Shown: positions 32,278-45,527, numbered from the stretch's first letter. The stretch: DNA of 64,000 nt from Myxococcales bacterium (GCA_016720595.1 JADKKI010000025.1:93420-157419); one strand, 5' to 3'. Program-made: numbers and translations. The notes: a model not told the origin generated them from the letters alone.

Positions 32278-33492
32278 GTGACTGAGCGTATCCTCACGAT
32301 CGTGACGATCGGGCGCACCGCCGCGGCAGTCCTCCTCGCGTTGACGACCGCGACGGCGGCGCAGCCGGCCTCCGACCTGACCCGCGAGTTCCAGGCCGGC
32401 GTCGATGCGTTCCGGCTCGGCAAGTTCGACGAGGCGAAGGCGCACCTCGAGAAGGCAAAGGCGCTCGATCCGAAGCTCCCGGGGCCGAACCGGTTTCTCG
32501 CCGCGGTCGCCCAGGCGCAGGGCCGGTGGCTGGACTGCATCGCCGCCGCCCGCACCGCGATCGAGCTCAACCCGCGGTCGGCGGAGATCGCCGACACCCG
32601 GAAGGTCCACGACGAGTGCCGGCTGTCCGCAGGCCGCGCCCCCTATCGTGACGAGCTCGGGGACAGCGCGGCGATCGCGGTGGTCAGCAGCGTTCCCGGC
32701 GCCACCGTCAAGGTCGGGGGATTGACCTACGGCGGGACGCCACTCGCACCACGCCCGATCACCGCGGGCACGCTCGAGATCGACATCGAGAAGGCCGGCT
32801 GGAAGCCGGTCCACGTCTCGATCAACGCGCTTGGCGGCATCGTCACCGATGTGACGGTCGAGCTCGAGCCCGATCCGTCCGCCGCAAACCCCGAGGTCGC
32901 GGTCAAGCGCCCGGTCTCCGCGACGAGCGGCTACCTGATCGCGAAGGGCGAGAGCTCGCTCCTCATCGATGGCCAGACCGCCAAGCTCGTCGACGGCAAG
33001 GTCGAGCTCTCGCCGGGCACGCACGTGATCGAGATCGAGCGAGCCGCGCACGATCCGTGGCGGCGCCGCGTGCGGATCACCGCCGGCCAGAGCACGCCGA
33101 TCGCACCAGTGTTCGTCGAGACCGCCACGCGTGAGCGCAAGGAGAAGCTCGGCATCGCCCTGGTCAGCGGTGGCGCTGCGATCGCCGTGTTCGGGTTCCT
33201 CGCGACCTTGAGGTCCGGTGACGCCGCTGCCGAGGCGCGCGAGATCAACCGCCTCGAGACCGCCCGGCCTCCCAAGGGCGAGTTCACGCGCGCGGACTTC
33301 GACGCCGCCCGCGATCGCTCGAAGAAGTGGTCCGCGATCTCGACGGTGACCTACGGCGCGGCCCTCGCCGCCGTCGGCACCGGCGCGATCTTCCTGTATC
33401 TCGGCGGGCGCGAGCGCGCCGACGTCCCGCCGCCGTTCGCCGTGATCCCGGTGTCCGGTGGTGCGGTGGTCTCGCGAGGTGCCGCGTGGTGA
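32278..33492 (+). CDS. TPR/PEGA envelope protein, first gene of envelope operon
   Basis: A 404-residue exported protein. A signal segment (about 10-28) is followed by TPR-type repeats (about 33-110, FRLGKFDEAKAHLEKAKAL), two PEGA-like surface domains (VVSSVPGATVKVGGLTYGG and the region LIDGQTAKLVDGKVELSPG), and two C-terminal membrane helices (about 290-310 and 355-378). PEGA domains often sit on envelope and surface proteins. The GTG at 32278 lies in a small palindrome (ACCCGG-TT-CCGGGT, 32266-32279) that may mask it; GTG 32302 is an alternative. The next gene overlaps by 4 bp. Confidence 0.65.
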   Translation: MTERILTIVTIGRTAAAVLLALTTATAAQPASDLTREFQAGVDAFRLGKFDEAKAHLEKAKALDPKLPGPNRFLAAVAQAQGRWLDCIAAARTAIELNPRSAEIADTRKVHDECRLSAGRAPYRDELGDSAAIAVVSSVPGATVKVGGLTYGGTPLAPRPITAGTLEIDIEKAGWKPVHVSINALGGIVTDVTVELEPDPSAANPEVAVKRPVSATSGYLIAKGESSLLIDGQTAKLVDGKVELSPGTHVIEIERAAHDPWRRRVRITAGQSTPIAPVFVETATRERKEKLGIALVSGGAAIAVFGFLATLRSGDAAAEAREINRLETARPPKGEFTRADFDAARDRSKKWSAISTVTYGAALAAVGTGAIFLYLGGRERADVPPPFAVIPVSGGAVVSRGAAW

Positions 33493-33671
33493 GGATCGCC
33501 GTCGTCACGATCGCGCTCGTCGTCGCCTCCACGTTCGCAGCGTGCACGCTGCTCGGCGACGATCCGCCGGCGAACACCTGCAAGTCCGATCTCGAGTGCT
33601 TCACCAACGTCGAGCAGTGCAACCTCGACGCGGGAGTCTGCGAGCCGAAGCCGGACGCGGGTGTGCCGTGA
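33489..33671 (+). CDS. Tiny Cys-rich lipoprotein
   Basis: A 60-residue lipoprotein in GTGA overlaps with both neighbours. Signal VRIAVVTIALVVASTFAAC, then a mature part of about 40 residues with four cysteines, CKSDLECFTNVEQCNLDAGVC, similar to the short Cys knots (Dickkopf/EGF-like) seen in myxobacterial lipoproteins. GTG 33486 is another possible start; 33489 gives the exact 4-bp overlap. Function unknown. Its place between an envelope PEGA protein and a FadL-like barrel suggests it serves their assembly. Confidence 0.65.
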   Translation: MRIAVVTIALVVASTFAACTLLGDDPPANTCKSDLECFTNVEQCNLDAGVCEPKPDAGVP

Positions 33672-34879
33672 AGCGCACGGTGCTCGCGCTGATCCTGCTC
33701 GAAGCCGCTGCGCACGCCGGCGGGTTGGGCCGCCCGAACGGGATCTCCGCGCGGGGCGTGGGCATGGGCGGCGCGTGGACGGCCTGGGTCGATGACGCGA
33801 CCGCGGTGTGGTTCAACCCCGCGGCGCTGTCCGAGGTCGATCCGCAGGTGGATGTCGGCGCCGAGCTGGTCGTCGGTCCGCGCACGTTCACGCCGGTCGC
33901 CGACGACGGCACGCGCGGCCCGGCGCAGAACGCCACCGTGGTGGCGCCGGTACCGAGCCTCGGGGTCGTGGGCCGGTTCTGGTACGACGGCCAGCCCTCG
34001 CGGTTCACGCTGGGCGGCGGTGTGTGGAACACGTTCGGTGGCAAGGTCGCGTTCCCGAAGACCGGGATGCCGGCGCTCGATGCCGTGCAGGACGCCGTGG
34101 TCGAGGCGTCCGCGGGCACCGCCGTGCGGGTCAGTGATCGCCTGAGCATCGGCGCCGCGTTCCGGATCGGCATCGGTCTGTTCTCCGTCGAGGGCACCCA
34201 GATGCCGTACGACGCCTCGCTGTCCGCGAAGGGGCTCGGGGTCGCGATGGCGTGGGGCTTCCTGTTTCGCCCCGTCGAGACCGTGCGGATCGGCGCTGCC
34301 TGGCGTGCTCCGCTCCGGATCACCACCACCGGCAACGGCACCATCGAGGGTGCGAGCGGCACGGAGCAGGTGTCCGTCGAGCATCAGCAGAACTGGCCGC
34401 AGTCCGCCTCGCTCGGCGTCGGGATCGCGGCGAGCCCGGCCCTGAAGCTCGCGGTGCAGCTCGACTGGACCCAGTGGTCCACGGTCAAGGACCTGATCGT
34501 GCAGCTCCCCGGATCCGGCAACCCGGACCAGGTCTATCGCGAGGACTGGGAGGACAGCTGGACCGCGCGCGTGGGGGCCGACCTCGCGGTCACCCGGGCG
34601 ATCGCGGTGCGTGGCGGCCTGTACTACGACACCACCGCAGTCCCCGATCGGACGATCGAGCGCCAGTACCTCGATTCGAACAAGGTCGGACTCGCGGCGG
34701 GTGGCAGCTACCGGTTCGGCGCGTGGCGGGTCGATGCCGCGCTCGACGCGGTGCTCCCGAGCACGCGGACCGTGCCGCAGAACACCGCCACGACCCCGGA
34801 CTACGACCGCGCGAAGGCTCCAGGGGACTACCGGGGAACGTTGATCACGTTCGAGGCTTCGGTGGCGCGCAGCTTCTAG
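33668..34879 (+). CDS. FadL/OMPP1-like outer-membrane transporter
   Basis: A 403-residue barrel protein of the FadL/TodX/OMPP1 family, which moves hydrophobic compounds across the outer membrane. Signal peptide ending AHA|GGL; the mature N-terminus GGLGRPNGISARGVGMGGAW and VDDATAVWFNPAALSEVD are typical of this family's hatch. The rest is a series of amphipathic strands ending in Phe (ASVARSF), the outer-membrane C-terminal signature. The GTG at 33668 overlaps the tiny lipoprotein stop as GTGA. Confidence 0.85.
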   Translation: MKRTVLALILLEAAAHAGGLGRPNGISARGVGMGGAWTAWVDDATAVWFNPAALSEVDPQVDVGAELVVGPRTFTPVADDGTRGPAQNATVVAPVPSLGVVGRFWYDGQPSRFTLGGGVWNTFGGKVAFPKTGMPALDAVQDAVVEASAGTAVRVSDRLSIGAAFRIGIGLFSVEGTQMPYDASLSAKGLGVAMAWGFLFRPVETVRIGAAWRAPLRITTTGNGTIEGASGTEQVSVEHQQNWPQSASLGVGIAASPALKLAVQLDWTQWSTVKDLIVQLPGSGNPDQVYREDWEDSWTARVGADLAVTRAIAVRGGLYYDTTAVPDRTIERQYLDSNKVGLAAGGSYRFGAWRVDAALDAVLPSTRTVPQNTATTPDYDRAKAPGDYRGTLITFEASVARSF

Positions 34880-34929
34880 ACTTCTGGAGCGCGCGCTGGC
34901 TATCATGACCACCGGGGGGGTCGCACCAC

Positions 34930-35871
34930 GTGCGTCGTCGGGTCACCACATCACTCATCGGGGTTTGCGTCAGCATCGCGTCAGCGGGCTGCGTCGACGG
35001 CTTCCGTGGTTCGAACCTTCAGGTCGATCTCGCCACCGCGATGCCGGCCCAGGCCTCGCCCGGCGTGCCACCGAGCGCGACCCAGCTCCCATCGAACGTG
35101 CACTTCACGATCTACGGGATCCAGACCACGTCCGATCGCGATCGGATGTTCGAGCTCGACAAGTTCGAGGTCCATCCGATCGTCGACGTCGCCTCGCCGT
35201 GCTTCATCGACGTGGGTGAGCACGTTCCGCATCCCGGCCTGCACGTCAGCCAGTACGCGGCGATGATCGCCGCTGACACCGGGATCCCGGACTACCGGAA
35301 CCCTCCTGCCGGTGCGAGCGAGGCGCAGAAGACCGACGCCGCGACCGCCGCGCAGCGCATGCTGAACATCGCGGCGCTCGGCGGAGACAACGGCATCCGC
35401 GCCGTGACCTCCGCCTCGACGACGATCTATCCCGCGGTCGCCACCGATTGTAGCGGGCCCGGGATCCCGCCCGCGATGTGCACCGATGACGCCTCGAACA
35501 AGCGCCGCCTCGAGCTGTGCCAGAAGGCGTGGGCAGACGATCCGAACCTGTGGGAAGGCACCGATCGCGTGCTCGTGGCCCCGCTCGCCGGCACCACCTA
35601 CGGGCTGGTCGATGGGCTGAACCCGATCAACCTCGCTCCGGTCGGGGGCGCGCAGTTCTTCATCGACGAGGCCGTGGGCTCGATGGACGCGTACGCGATC
35701 TACTACCAGACCGATGACAAGGAGGACCCGGGGAACCTCCTCCTGTACGGCACGCCGACCAAGCCGACGCGTGGCGTCAGCCACGTCCACCTGACGAGCA
35801 CCGTCAACCCACTCCTCACCGCCGACATGGCGATCTTCGTCGATCTCGGCGAAGACGACGTCCACTTCTAG
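34930..35871 (+). CDS. Lipoprotein of unknown function in envelope operon
   Basis: A 313-residue lipoprotein from GTG 34930 (lipobox SAGC). The mature protein has mixed strands (PSNVHFTIYGIQTTSDRDRMFEL, FFIDEAVGSMDAYAIYYQT) and a Cys pair in the middle. The C-terminal half ends ADMAIFVDLGEDDVHF. No family recognised. It follows the FadL-like gene by 50 bp and precedes the next lipoprotein by 8 bp, so it belongs to the same unit. Confidence 0.65.
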   Translation: MRRRVTTSLIGVCVSIASAGCVDGFRGSNLQVDLATAMPAQASPGVPPSATQLPSNVHFTIYGIQTTSDRDRMFELDKFEVHPIVDVASPCFIDVGEHVPHPGLHVSQYAAMIAADTGIPDYRNPPAGASEAQKTDAATAAQRMLNIAALGGDNGIRAVTSASTTIYPAVATDCSGPGIPPAMCTDDASNKRRLELCQKAWADDPNLWEGTDRVLVAPLAGTTYGLVDGLNPINLAPVGGAQFFIDEAVGSMDAYAIYYQTDDKEDPGNLLLYGTPTKPTRGVSHVHLTSTVNPLLTADMAIFVDLGEDDVHF

Positions 35872-35879
35872 GAGGGCAC

Positions 35880-36943
35880 ATGCACACCCGAGCGATCCTG
35901 ATCAGTGCTGTCCTCGCCGCCGCGCACGGCGGTTGCAAGCAGATCGATTGCGGCGACGGCACCGTCGAGCGCGACGGTCAGTGCCAGCCGGCCAACGAGA
36001 CCGTGGGCAATGCGATGTGCGGTCCGTTCACCATGCTGCAGGGCGACAAGTGCGTCCCGATGTTCCCGCCGACCGAGTGCGATCCGGGCACCACCAGCCC
36101 CGACGTCGATCCGGCCACGGGCGTCACCACCTGCGTCGGCACCGGTGGTGGTGGCTGCAGCGCTGCGTTCGCCTGCACGGCCCCCGCGGCCGGCAAGCAG
36201 ACGATCTGCGGTCAGCTCTACGACTTCGAGAATGACCAGAAGTTCGCGGCGGCCGGCGCCACCGGCGCGAAGTGCGCGGCGGTGACCACCGACGGTCCGT
36301 GCTCGCTCAACATCAAGGCGTACGACGCGATCGCGTTCGGCACCAACCCCGCGACCGCGGTGCCGCTCGCCACCGGCGAGGTCTACATCGACGATTGCGG
36401 CCGCTACCGCGTGCCCGAGATCACCGTGCCGTCTGGCCCGTTCATCGGCCTCGGCATCGACGACGCGATGATGGGCCCGAACGGGACCACCAACACCGTC
36501 GGCGTCGCGATCCCGAAGCAGGCCTCGATGGCGACCAAGGACTTCGACGCCTGGATCGTCAAGAAGACCACGACCGACCAGTGGGTCGCCTCCGGCGCGC
36601 CGCCGCTGTCGGGCGGGTACTACGTCAACGTGTTCCGCGCGCACCGCGTGGGTCCTGATCTCCAGGCGGGCGTGCAGTCGAGCCGCGGCGGCAACCCGAA
36701 CCTCTCGAACGACTACTACTTCACCGCCGGCCAGACGATGCGGCAGACGATCGCGCCCACGGCGACCACGACCGGCGCCAACGGCACGGTGCTGATCAGC
36801 AATGCCGCGGTCTCCGAGGGCCCGACCTATGCGGGCACCGGCGCGATCCCCGCGGAGTGCGTGTGGGAATCCCACGCCGGCGCGTCGCTGCCGAACATCG
36901 TGTTCATCCAGTTGTTCCGCCCCCAGAACGCCGTCGCCCAAAC

Positions 36944-36956
<13 letters not shown>
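35880..36956 (+). CDS. Cys-rich lipoprotein in envelope operon
   Basis: A 358-residue lipoprotein (lipobox GGC). The N-terminal 100 residues hold about ten cysteines (CGDGTVERDGQC, CGPFTMLQGDKC, CDPGTTS), a repeated pattern like that of myxobacterial surface lipoproteins. The rest is a beta-rich domain with a carboxypeptidase-regulatory flavour (LATGEVYIDDCGRYRVPEI). A good Shine-Dalgarno (GGAGGG) precedes the ATG. The next gene starts 13 bp inside its 3' end. Function unknown. Confidence 0.65.
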
Positions 36957-38904
<1,948 letters not shown>

Positions 38905-38908
<4 letters not shown>

Positions 38909-41268
38909 AGAGGTTCGTCCTACCCGCGGTCCTGCTCGCCGCCGCGACCGCGCGGGCGCAGCAGCCGACCTCGATCACCGATGTCGAGGTGCCGACGGTG
39001 GTGATCGAGCAGGGCGACACCACCACGGGTGTCACCGACTCCGATCTCGACCTCGCCAACATCGTGCAGAGCGCCGCCAAGGGCGTGACCACCGTCCAGG
39101 AGGCGCCCGCGATCGTCACGGTCGTCACCGCCGACGAGATCCGCGATCGCCAGTTCCAGACGATCCAGGACGTCTACGCGACGGTCCCGGGGTGGACCAG
39201 CTCGAGCCTCGCGTTCAACGTGTTCCCCGAGCCGCTGGTCCGCGGGCAGGTCCAGGCCGTTCAGTTCCTCCACGATGGCGTGTCGCTGTTCGATCCGTAC
39301 GCCAACATCGCCACGATCTCGCGCGTGCAGCCGATGGAGATGGTCAAGCGCGTCGAGCTGATCACCGGTCCCGGTGGCGTGCTCTGGGGATCGAACTCGC
39401 TGCTCGGCATCTTGAACGTCATCACCAAGGACGCCGAGGACATCGAGGGCGTCGAGGTCGGCGGCACCGCCGGCGACGGTCGCGGCGATCGGCTCATGGG
39501 ACGCGCGTACGTCATGGCCGGCAAGAGCGGCATGATGGGCGGCAAGCTCAAGGCGTTCGTCCACGGCAGCTTCGAGACCTACGATGGTGCGGCGCAGAAG
39601 TTCCCGCTGCTGCTGTTCCACTCCGCGCTCCCGCAGCCGAACTCGCCGAACGTCTACGGCCCGCTGGTCGAGAGCGATCAGCCGCGCTCGCTGCTGGTCA
39701 GCCTCGACGGCAAGGTCAGCTACGGCGATCTCCAGCTGCGCGTCTCGTTCCCGTTCGGCAGCCGGTACAACCCGGCGGCGTTCTCGGGAAACCCGAACCG
39801 CGAGCACCTGCCCGAGGACAGCCGGTGCCCCGAGGGCGTGCTCGATGCCGCCTGTTCGGATCCGCTGCACACCAGCCGCAAGAACCGGCAGGACATGTTC
39901 GATCGCTACGCGGTCGTCGAGTACCGCCACCGGTTCGCGAAGGGCAAGGCCGGGATCACGGCGCGTGGCTATCTGATCGAGTTCGTCCGGACGCTGGCTC
40001 CGCTGCAGGTGCTCGCACCGTCGGCGCTGATCCAGGGTGGCCTCGCCTTCGAGACCGACCTGACCTCGTATCGCGCGGGCGCCGCGCTGGATGGTGATGT
40101 CGAGCTGTCTCGCAAGATCCGCTTGCTGTACGGCGCCGAGGCGTTCAACGAGTTCAAGATCGACAACGTGACCGACTCGCGCCAGGGCGACGGCACGCAG
40201 TCAAACATCGCCGCGCCGTACGACCTGACGCGGCTCCCCCTGCTGTGTCCGCGCACGTACGACACGGCGAAGATGATGCTGACGCCGATCCCCGGCTGCG
40301 CGCTGACGTTCGCGTTCCCCGCCGATCGCACGGTGCTCGGCGCGTACGTCAATCCTCAGTATCGCCCGAACAAGAAGCTGATCTTCGACGCCGGCGCTCG
40401 TCTCCAGGTCGCCCCCGAGGCGCTCGGCAAGATCTCGTATCCGCTCAAGACCACGGTCGCCGGCACCCTCGTGTGGAACTTCATCCCGAACTGGCACGCC
40501 AAGATCAACTACGCCCAGGGCTTCCGCCCACCCGTGTTCAACAACACCGCGACCAACGGTGAGGCGGTCAACATCTCCGGCGATCCGAACCTCAAGGTCG
40601 AGACCTCCGATTCGACGCAGGCCGAGGTCAACGCGCGAATCTACAAGGGTGAGCGCCGGATCCGCGAGCTCGCGTTCCGCGTCGACGGCAGCTACACGCG
40701 GCTGTTCGACCTCATCCAGATCACGTCCGGCAACTACCGCAACACCCCCGAGCGCAAGGTCGCGTCCGCCGAGTTCCTCGGCAAGCTCTACATCCAGGGC
40801 GGCCACCGGCTCGAGCTCGGGTACACCTACCTGAAGGTCGCCACCGACGATAAGGGCCTGTACCGCAACCTCCCGGAGCACTCGTTCACGCTCGCCAGCG
40901 TGTTCTCCCTGATCTCGAACAAGCTGACCGCGACCTCGACGCTCAAGGTCAGCGGCGCGGCGGAGGATCCCAACCGGCTCGTCGAGTATCGCGGCACCGG
41001 GTTCGATGCCAACGGCGACCCGATGACCCCGGTGAACGTCAACGCCACGGACCTCGTGATGGATCGCCTGCCGCCGATCGCGGAGCTCGCCCTCGGGGTG
41101 CTCTACACGCCCACGCCGAAGCTCAGCCTGCGTGCGAGCGTCTACAACGTGCTGGTCGGCCACTTCTACCAGCCCGACGTGAACTACGACTACGAGCCGC
41201 ACCTCGAGTACCTCGCGAGCCCCTACGAAGGGTTCCGAGCGTATCTCTCGGCGATGTATCAGTACTAA
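38905..41268 (+). CDS. TonB-dependent outer-membrane receptor
   Basis: A 787-residue receptor: signal peptide ending ARA|QQP, a possible TonB box in VEVPTVVIEQG, plug domain (about 60-180) with APAIVTVVTADEIRDRQ, VPGW and VELITGPGGVLWG, GSNSLLGILNVIT, and a C-terminal 22-strand barrel ending FRAYLSAMYQY (terminal aromatic). Such receptors import siderophores, cobalamin, sugars or peptides using TonB energy. No transport partner lies nearby, so the substrate is unknown. It overlaps the OmpA-like gene as GTGA and closes the coupled operon. Confidence 0.92.
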
Positions 41269-41360
41269 CGCCACACCTACATCGGCGCCCGGGGTCGATA
41301 CGGTATGATGCGGGGCGCCTGCGGTTCACCCGCCGGGCGCACATCTCGGCCGGGGAACCT

Positions 41361-42401
41361 TTGTCCAAACGGCGCGTCCTCGCGATCTCCAACGACCTCG
41401 ATCAGCTCCGTCGGATCGTCTCCACGCTCGAACGCGCGGGGGCCGAGGTCGACGCGGTGCGGAGCGTGGAGACCATCGCCGGCGAGGTGATCCCGCATCG
41501 GTACGTGTTCTATTCGGCGACCGATGGCGATGTGGCCGGCCTCAACGCGCTCGTGCCCAAGCTTCGCGAGCGCGCACACGTCACGATCGTGACCCCCAAG
41601 GCCTCGCTCTCGGACCTCACCGCGTACTTGCGGGATGACCGGGTCAACCACGTGATCGTCGGTGACGAGCTCGACCATGGCGTGTTCGTCACCGCCCAGA
41701 AGCTCCTGACCGGCGACATCTTCGGGATCGAGAAGTACCTCCCGGCGGGTACCCCGGTGCACTACGCGCGGATCCGGGACTTCGAGGGTCGCGGCCGGGC
41801 GATCGATACCGTGCTCGAGTTCGCCGAGGCTTCGAAGATGCGGCGGCAGGTCCGCAACGCGATCGGCGCGGTCTGCGAGGAGCTGCTGATGAACGCGCTC
41901 TACGACGCGCCCGTGGACGCGGCGGGCAAGCAGATCTTCGCGGAGGTCGATCCACACGATCGCAAGGAATCACTGTCTCCGCGGCCGGTCTCGATCCGAT
42001 ACGCGGCGACCGAGGACGGCTTCGCCGTGGCGGTGCGTGACCGGTTCGGGCGCCTCGCGAAGAACACGATCCTCTCGTACATCGAGAAGTGCATCACCTC
42101 GCCCAACCAGATCGATCGCAAGACGTATGGCGCGGGTCTCGGCCTCTACCTCGTGGCGAACGCCGCCGCGTCGTACGTGGTCAACGTCGCCTACGGGATC
42201 GCCACGGAGGTGGTGTGCTCGTTCGATCGCGGCGCGAAGAGCCCGCTGCGCCTGGTGGGGATGTTCGTCCATCCCGGCGGCGCCGAGATGTTGAAGCAAG
42301 GCCCGACGCCTCAGACCGCGGCGGGGATGGGAGAAGAGCGCGACACGTTCGACCGGCCGGTGACGGCGGAGGGCGATACGGGGGTGGAGCGCGATGGGTG
42401 A
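41361..42401 (+). CDS. Receiver-like + GHKL ATPase protein, paralogue of the 16-kb protein
   Basis: A 346-residue soluble protein from a TTG start preceded by GGGGA. The N-terminal 120 residues read as a receiver-like fold ([19 protein letters not shown], then [14 protein letters not shown]) without a clear phosphoacceptor. The C-terminal half is a GHKL ATPase: N-box around Asn178 in [27 protein letters not shown], and glycine box GAGLGLY at 257-263. The shared MNA-YDAPVDA core and domain order show it is a paralogue of the protein at 15983. It lacks an H-box. The PEGA kinase gene starts 8 bp inside its 3' end, so the two products are probably made together. Confidence 0.78.
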   Translation: MSKRRVLAISNDLDQLRRIVSTLERAGAEVDAVRSVETIAGEVIPHRYVFYSATDGDVAGLNALVPKLRERAHVTIVTPKASLSDLTAYLRDDRVNHVIVGDELDHGVFVTAQKLLTGDIFGIEKYLPAGTPVHYARIRDFEGRGRAIDTVLEFAEASKMRRQVRNAIGAVCEELLMNALYDAPVDAAGKQIFAEVDPHDRKESLSPRPVSIRYAATEDGFAVAVRDRFGRLAKNTILSYIEKCITSPNQIDRKTYGAGLGLYLVANAAASYVVNVAYGIATEVVCSFDRGAKSPLRLVGMFVHPGGAEMLKQGPTPQTAAGMGEERDTFDRPVTAEGDTGVERDG

Positions 42402-45400
42402 GCGGCAGTTCGGGCCGTATCGCTTAGTTCGTCAGATCGCCGTCGGCGGCATGGCAGAGATCCACCTCGCGAAGACCAAGGGGATCGCCGGCTTCGAGAA
42501 ATACGTCGCGCTCAAGATGATCCATCCGAACTTCGCGGAGGACGAGCAGTTCATCCAGATGCTCGTCGACGAGGCGAAGATCGCGGTGCAGCTCACGCAC
42601 GGCAACATCGCGCAGACGTTCGACCTCGGCCGCGTCGGCGAGACCTACTACATCACGATGGAGTACGTCGACGGCGCGGATCTCTACAAGATCCTGCGTC
42701 GCGGCTCCGAGATGGATCACGAGATGCCTCTCGATATCTGTGCCTTCATCGGCAAGGAGATCGCATCGGCGCTCGATCACGCGCACCGCAAGAAGGACCA
42801 CACGGGCCGCCCACTGGGGATCGTGCATCGCGACGTGTCACCGCAGAACGTCCTCGTCTCGTACTCGGGCGAGGTCAAGCTCGTGGACTTCGGCATCGCG
42901 AAGGCGACGATGAAGGCGCGCCAGACCGCGGTCGGCGTGATCAAGGGCAAGTACTACTACATGAGCCCCGAGCAGGCCTGGGGCGATCAGATCGACTTCC
43001 GCTCGGACATCTTCTCGGCGGGCATCGTGCTCTACGAGATGATCTGCGGGCAGATGCTCTATCTCGAGGAGGATCTGCACAAGCTCCTCGATATGGCGCG
43101 CAAGGCCGACATCGCGCCGCCGAGCAAGCTGCGCAAGGGCATCCCGCCGCAGCTCGAGAAGATCGTGATGCATGCGCTGCAGAAGCAGCCCGGCGATCGC
43201 TATCAGAGCGCCGGCGACTTTGCCTCGGACCTCGAGCGGTTCCTGCACGCGTACTCGCCGGTGTTCACGGCCGCGAAGATCTCGGGGATGGTGAAGAAGA
43301 TCGTGGGCGAGCCCGATGTGGTGCCGGCCCAGGCCGAGTTCCCGAGCATCGAGATCCACGAGGGCGCGAACGCGACGTTCACGCTCGACACCAATGATCT
43401 CGTGCACGACGGCAAGGAGCTGCACGACGAGAACAGCGTGATCTTCCGGCCCTCGGAGCTGAAGAAGCCGGAGCCCAAGCCGGAGCCCAAGGTCGCTCCC
43501 AAGCCGCAAGCGAAGCCAGTGGTTGGCGCGAAGCCACGGCCGGCGCCGAACGCGCCCGGAAACTCCACGCGCGCGCACGCGCCGACCGAGCCACCGCTCG
43601 TGACTCCCGGGCAACCGATGCGCCCGCCCGTCGGCAATCCAGGCGCCGGCAAGATCCCCTCGATCGCGAAGCCGGCGCCGAAGCAGCCCACGCCGGCCAA
43701 GCCGCTGCCGGTGCGCGCAGCCGCGCCACGCGACGCAAATGAAGAGACCCGCCAGCTCGAGTTCGCTGCGCCGTCGAACACCGAAGACGTCAGCGGCCTC
43801 CTGACGCCTCAGGGTCAGAAGCTCAGCCCCGCGATGTGGGACTCGACGGAGACCGATCCGGGCGACGACCTCGACAACATCGGTGAGCGCACGATGGTGA
43901 CCGCACCGAGCGGCATGGGATCGCCGATGGGCGGCTTCATGATGGATGCGGGTGAGGAGGGCATCGACGCCACGCTCGTCACCGACATCCCGCGGCCGGG
44001 GAGCGATACCGACGTCAATCACCAGGCCGCGGAGGCCGGGGAGTCCGAGGACGATCCAGGTGATGGTGGTCCAGACGACGACGAGGGCCCCACGCTGGCG
44101 CGCGACTTCACGGCGCAGAAGCCGAAGGTCGCTGGTCGTCGCTCGGCGCCACCGGCAGCGTTCGCCGCGAAGATCCACGCGCCGGCGGTGAGCGAGCTCC
44201 GCAAGCCACGCGCGTCCAAGCGCACGCCGCAACAGGGCGTGCCGCAGACGCAGCAGCCCAACGTCCTCCAGCAGCTGGTGAACAAGCAGTCGAACGAGCC
44301 GATGCCAGTGCCGCGGGCGCAAGCGCAGCCTGCGCCGCCGATGCCGCCGCCGCCCGCGGCTTACGAGCCACCACCGCCTCAGCAGTTCCCGTACGCCACG
44401 CCAGGTCAGCAGGGTGCCTATGCGACCGACGCCTCGGGGATGCCGCTCGGTCTGCCGACGCCGCCAGGTCTGACCGTCGATCAGAGCGGCCAGCCCTATC
44501 CCAACCAGCAGCCGGGTGCTCCGCAGGGCTACCCGGCCTATCCGCCACAGGGCTATCCACCGCAGTATCCTCAGGGCCATCCCCCCGGAACCTATCCGCC
44601 GGGGTATCCGCAGCAGCCGGGGTATCCGCAGCAGCAACCGGGGTACCCGCCGCAGCAGCCGGGCTATCCGCCGCAGCAGCCGGGGTATCCGCAGCAACCG
44701 GGGTATCCGCAGCAACCGGGCTACCCGCAGCAGCAGGCTGGCTACCCGGGGTACCCACCCCAGGGCTATCCGCCTCAGCAAGGCTATCCCCAGGCGCAGC
44801 AGGCCCCCGTGGGCCCGGTCACCCCCGGCGCCCTCTACCAGTTCCAGCCGGGGCAGTCGAAGCCGATGACGTTGACCGGGCAGCTGCGGCTGTTCGAGGT
44901 CGACGAGATGCCGTCGCAGTACAAGCTGGGTGCGGGGCGGCGCCGGGTGTTCACGTACATCATCGCGGGAATCATCGCGATCTCGGTCGCGGCGGGGGTC
45001 ACGTTCATGATCATCCGCATGAACCGAGAGAGCGCCCCGACGACCGGCCGGGTCCACATCGATTCCGTCCCGGCCGGCGCCGAGGTGACCTTCGATGGCA
45101 CCCGGCTGACCGAGAAGACGCCGGTCACGGTGGACGGGGTGCCGGTGGGGTCGCGGCACGAGGTCAAGGTCGAGCTCAACCGCCACAAGGCATACACGGA
45201 CACCGAGGTCGACGTGCCCAAGAAGGGCGGGGAGGTCCAGGTCATGGCCCTGCTCAAGCCCGTGACCGGCAAGCTGAAGATCAACAGTCAGCCGGGCGGC
45301 GCGGAGATCTGGATCAACGGGCAGCAGCGTGGTCGGACCCCGACGACGATCAACGACGTAGATATGGATTCCTCCAAGCGGATCGAGCTCCGGCTGAAGG

Positions 45401-45477
45401 ACTACCAGCCGTACGTTCAGGACCTGGCGTGGCCCTCGAGCGGTGAGATCGACATCGATACCCGGTTCAAGCGCTGA
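42394..45477 (+). CDS. Transmembrane Ser/Thr kinase with PEGA domains
   Basis: A 1027-residue kinase. Residues 6-280 form the Hanks-type kinase domain: [10 protein letters not shown] loop, Lys in [15 protein letters not shown] at 145-152 and DFGIAK. Then comes a 500-residue Pro/Ala-rich linker with a [13 protein letters not shown] tandem repeat (about 710-805), a membrane helix (about 851-873), and two PEGA domains outside ([19 protein letters not shown] and [19 protein letters not shown]). PEGA-bearing kinases are common in myxobacteria. The catalytic set is complete. The overlap with the GHKL gene suggests a phosphorylation or switch partner. Confidence 0.92.
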   Translation: MGERQFGPYRLVRQIAVGGMAEIHLAKTKGIAGFEKYVALKMIHPNFAEDEQFIQMLVDEAKIAVQLTHGNIAQTFDLGRVGETYYITMEYVDGADLYKILRRGSEMDHEMPLDICAFIGKEIASALDHAHRKKDHTGRPLGIVHRDVSPQNVLVSYSGEVKLVDFGIAKATMKARQTAVGVIKGKYYYMSPEQAWGDQIDFRSDIFSAGIVLYEMICGQMLYLEEDLHKLLDMARKADIAPPSKLRKGIPPQLEKIVMHALQKQPGDRYQSAGDFASDLERFLHAYSPVFTAAKISGMVKKIVGEPDVVPAQAEFPSIEIHEGANATFTLDTNDLVHDGKELHDENSVIFRPSELKKPEPKPEPKVAPKPQAKPVVGAKPRPAPNAPGNSTRAHAPTEPPLVTPGQPMRPPVGNPGAGKIPSIAKPAPKQPTPAKPLPVRAAAPRDANEETRQLEFAAPSNTEDVSGLLTPQGQKLSPAMWDSTETDPGDDLDNIGERTMVTAPSGMGSPMGGFMMDAGEEGIDATLVTDIPRPGSDTDVNHQAAEAGESEDDPGDGGPDDDEGPTLARDFTAQKPKVAGRRSAPPAAFAAKIHAPAVSELRKPRASKRTPQQGVPQTQQPNVLQQLVNKQSNEPMPVPRAQAQPAPPMPPPPAAYEPPPPQQFPYATPGQQGAYATDASGMPLGLPTPPGLTVDQSGQPYPNQQPGAPQGYPAYPPQGYPPQYPQGHPPGTYPPGYPQQPGYPQQQPGYPPQQPGYPPQQPGYPQQPGYPQQPGYPQQQAGYPGYPPQGYPPQQGYPQAQQAPVGPVTPGALYQFQPGQSKPMTLTGQLRLFEVDEMPSQYKLGAGRRRVFTYIIAGIIAISVAAGVTFMIIRMNRESAPTTGRVHIDSVPAGAEVTFDGTRLTEKTPVTVDGVPVGSRHEVKVELNRHKAYTDTEVDVPKKGGEVQVMALLKPVTGKLKINSQPGGAEIWINGQQRGRTPTTINDVDMDSSKRIELRLKDYQPYVQDLAWPSSGEIDIDTRFKR
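44521..44806 (+). repeat. In-frame PGYPQQ-coding tandem repeat
   Basis: Direct repeats of about 18-21 bp coding for PGYPQQ(Q) and PGYPPQQ within the linker of the PEGA kinase. Copy number in such Pro/Gln tracts is prone to change by slippage, so length may vary between strains. Confidence 0.7.
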
Positions 45478-45510
45478 GGTCGTGCAGCGTCGTGAGGCGG
45501 CTGTGATGTT

Positions 45511-45527
45511 CGTCGGGTAGGCCGACG
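45511..45527 (+). terminator. Weak hairpin after the PEGA kinase gene
   Basis: CGTCGG-GTAGG-CCGACG, a 6-bp stem with a 5-base loop, 34 bp after the kinase stop. There is no U-run, so intrinsic termination is doubtful. Confidence 0.25.
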
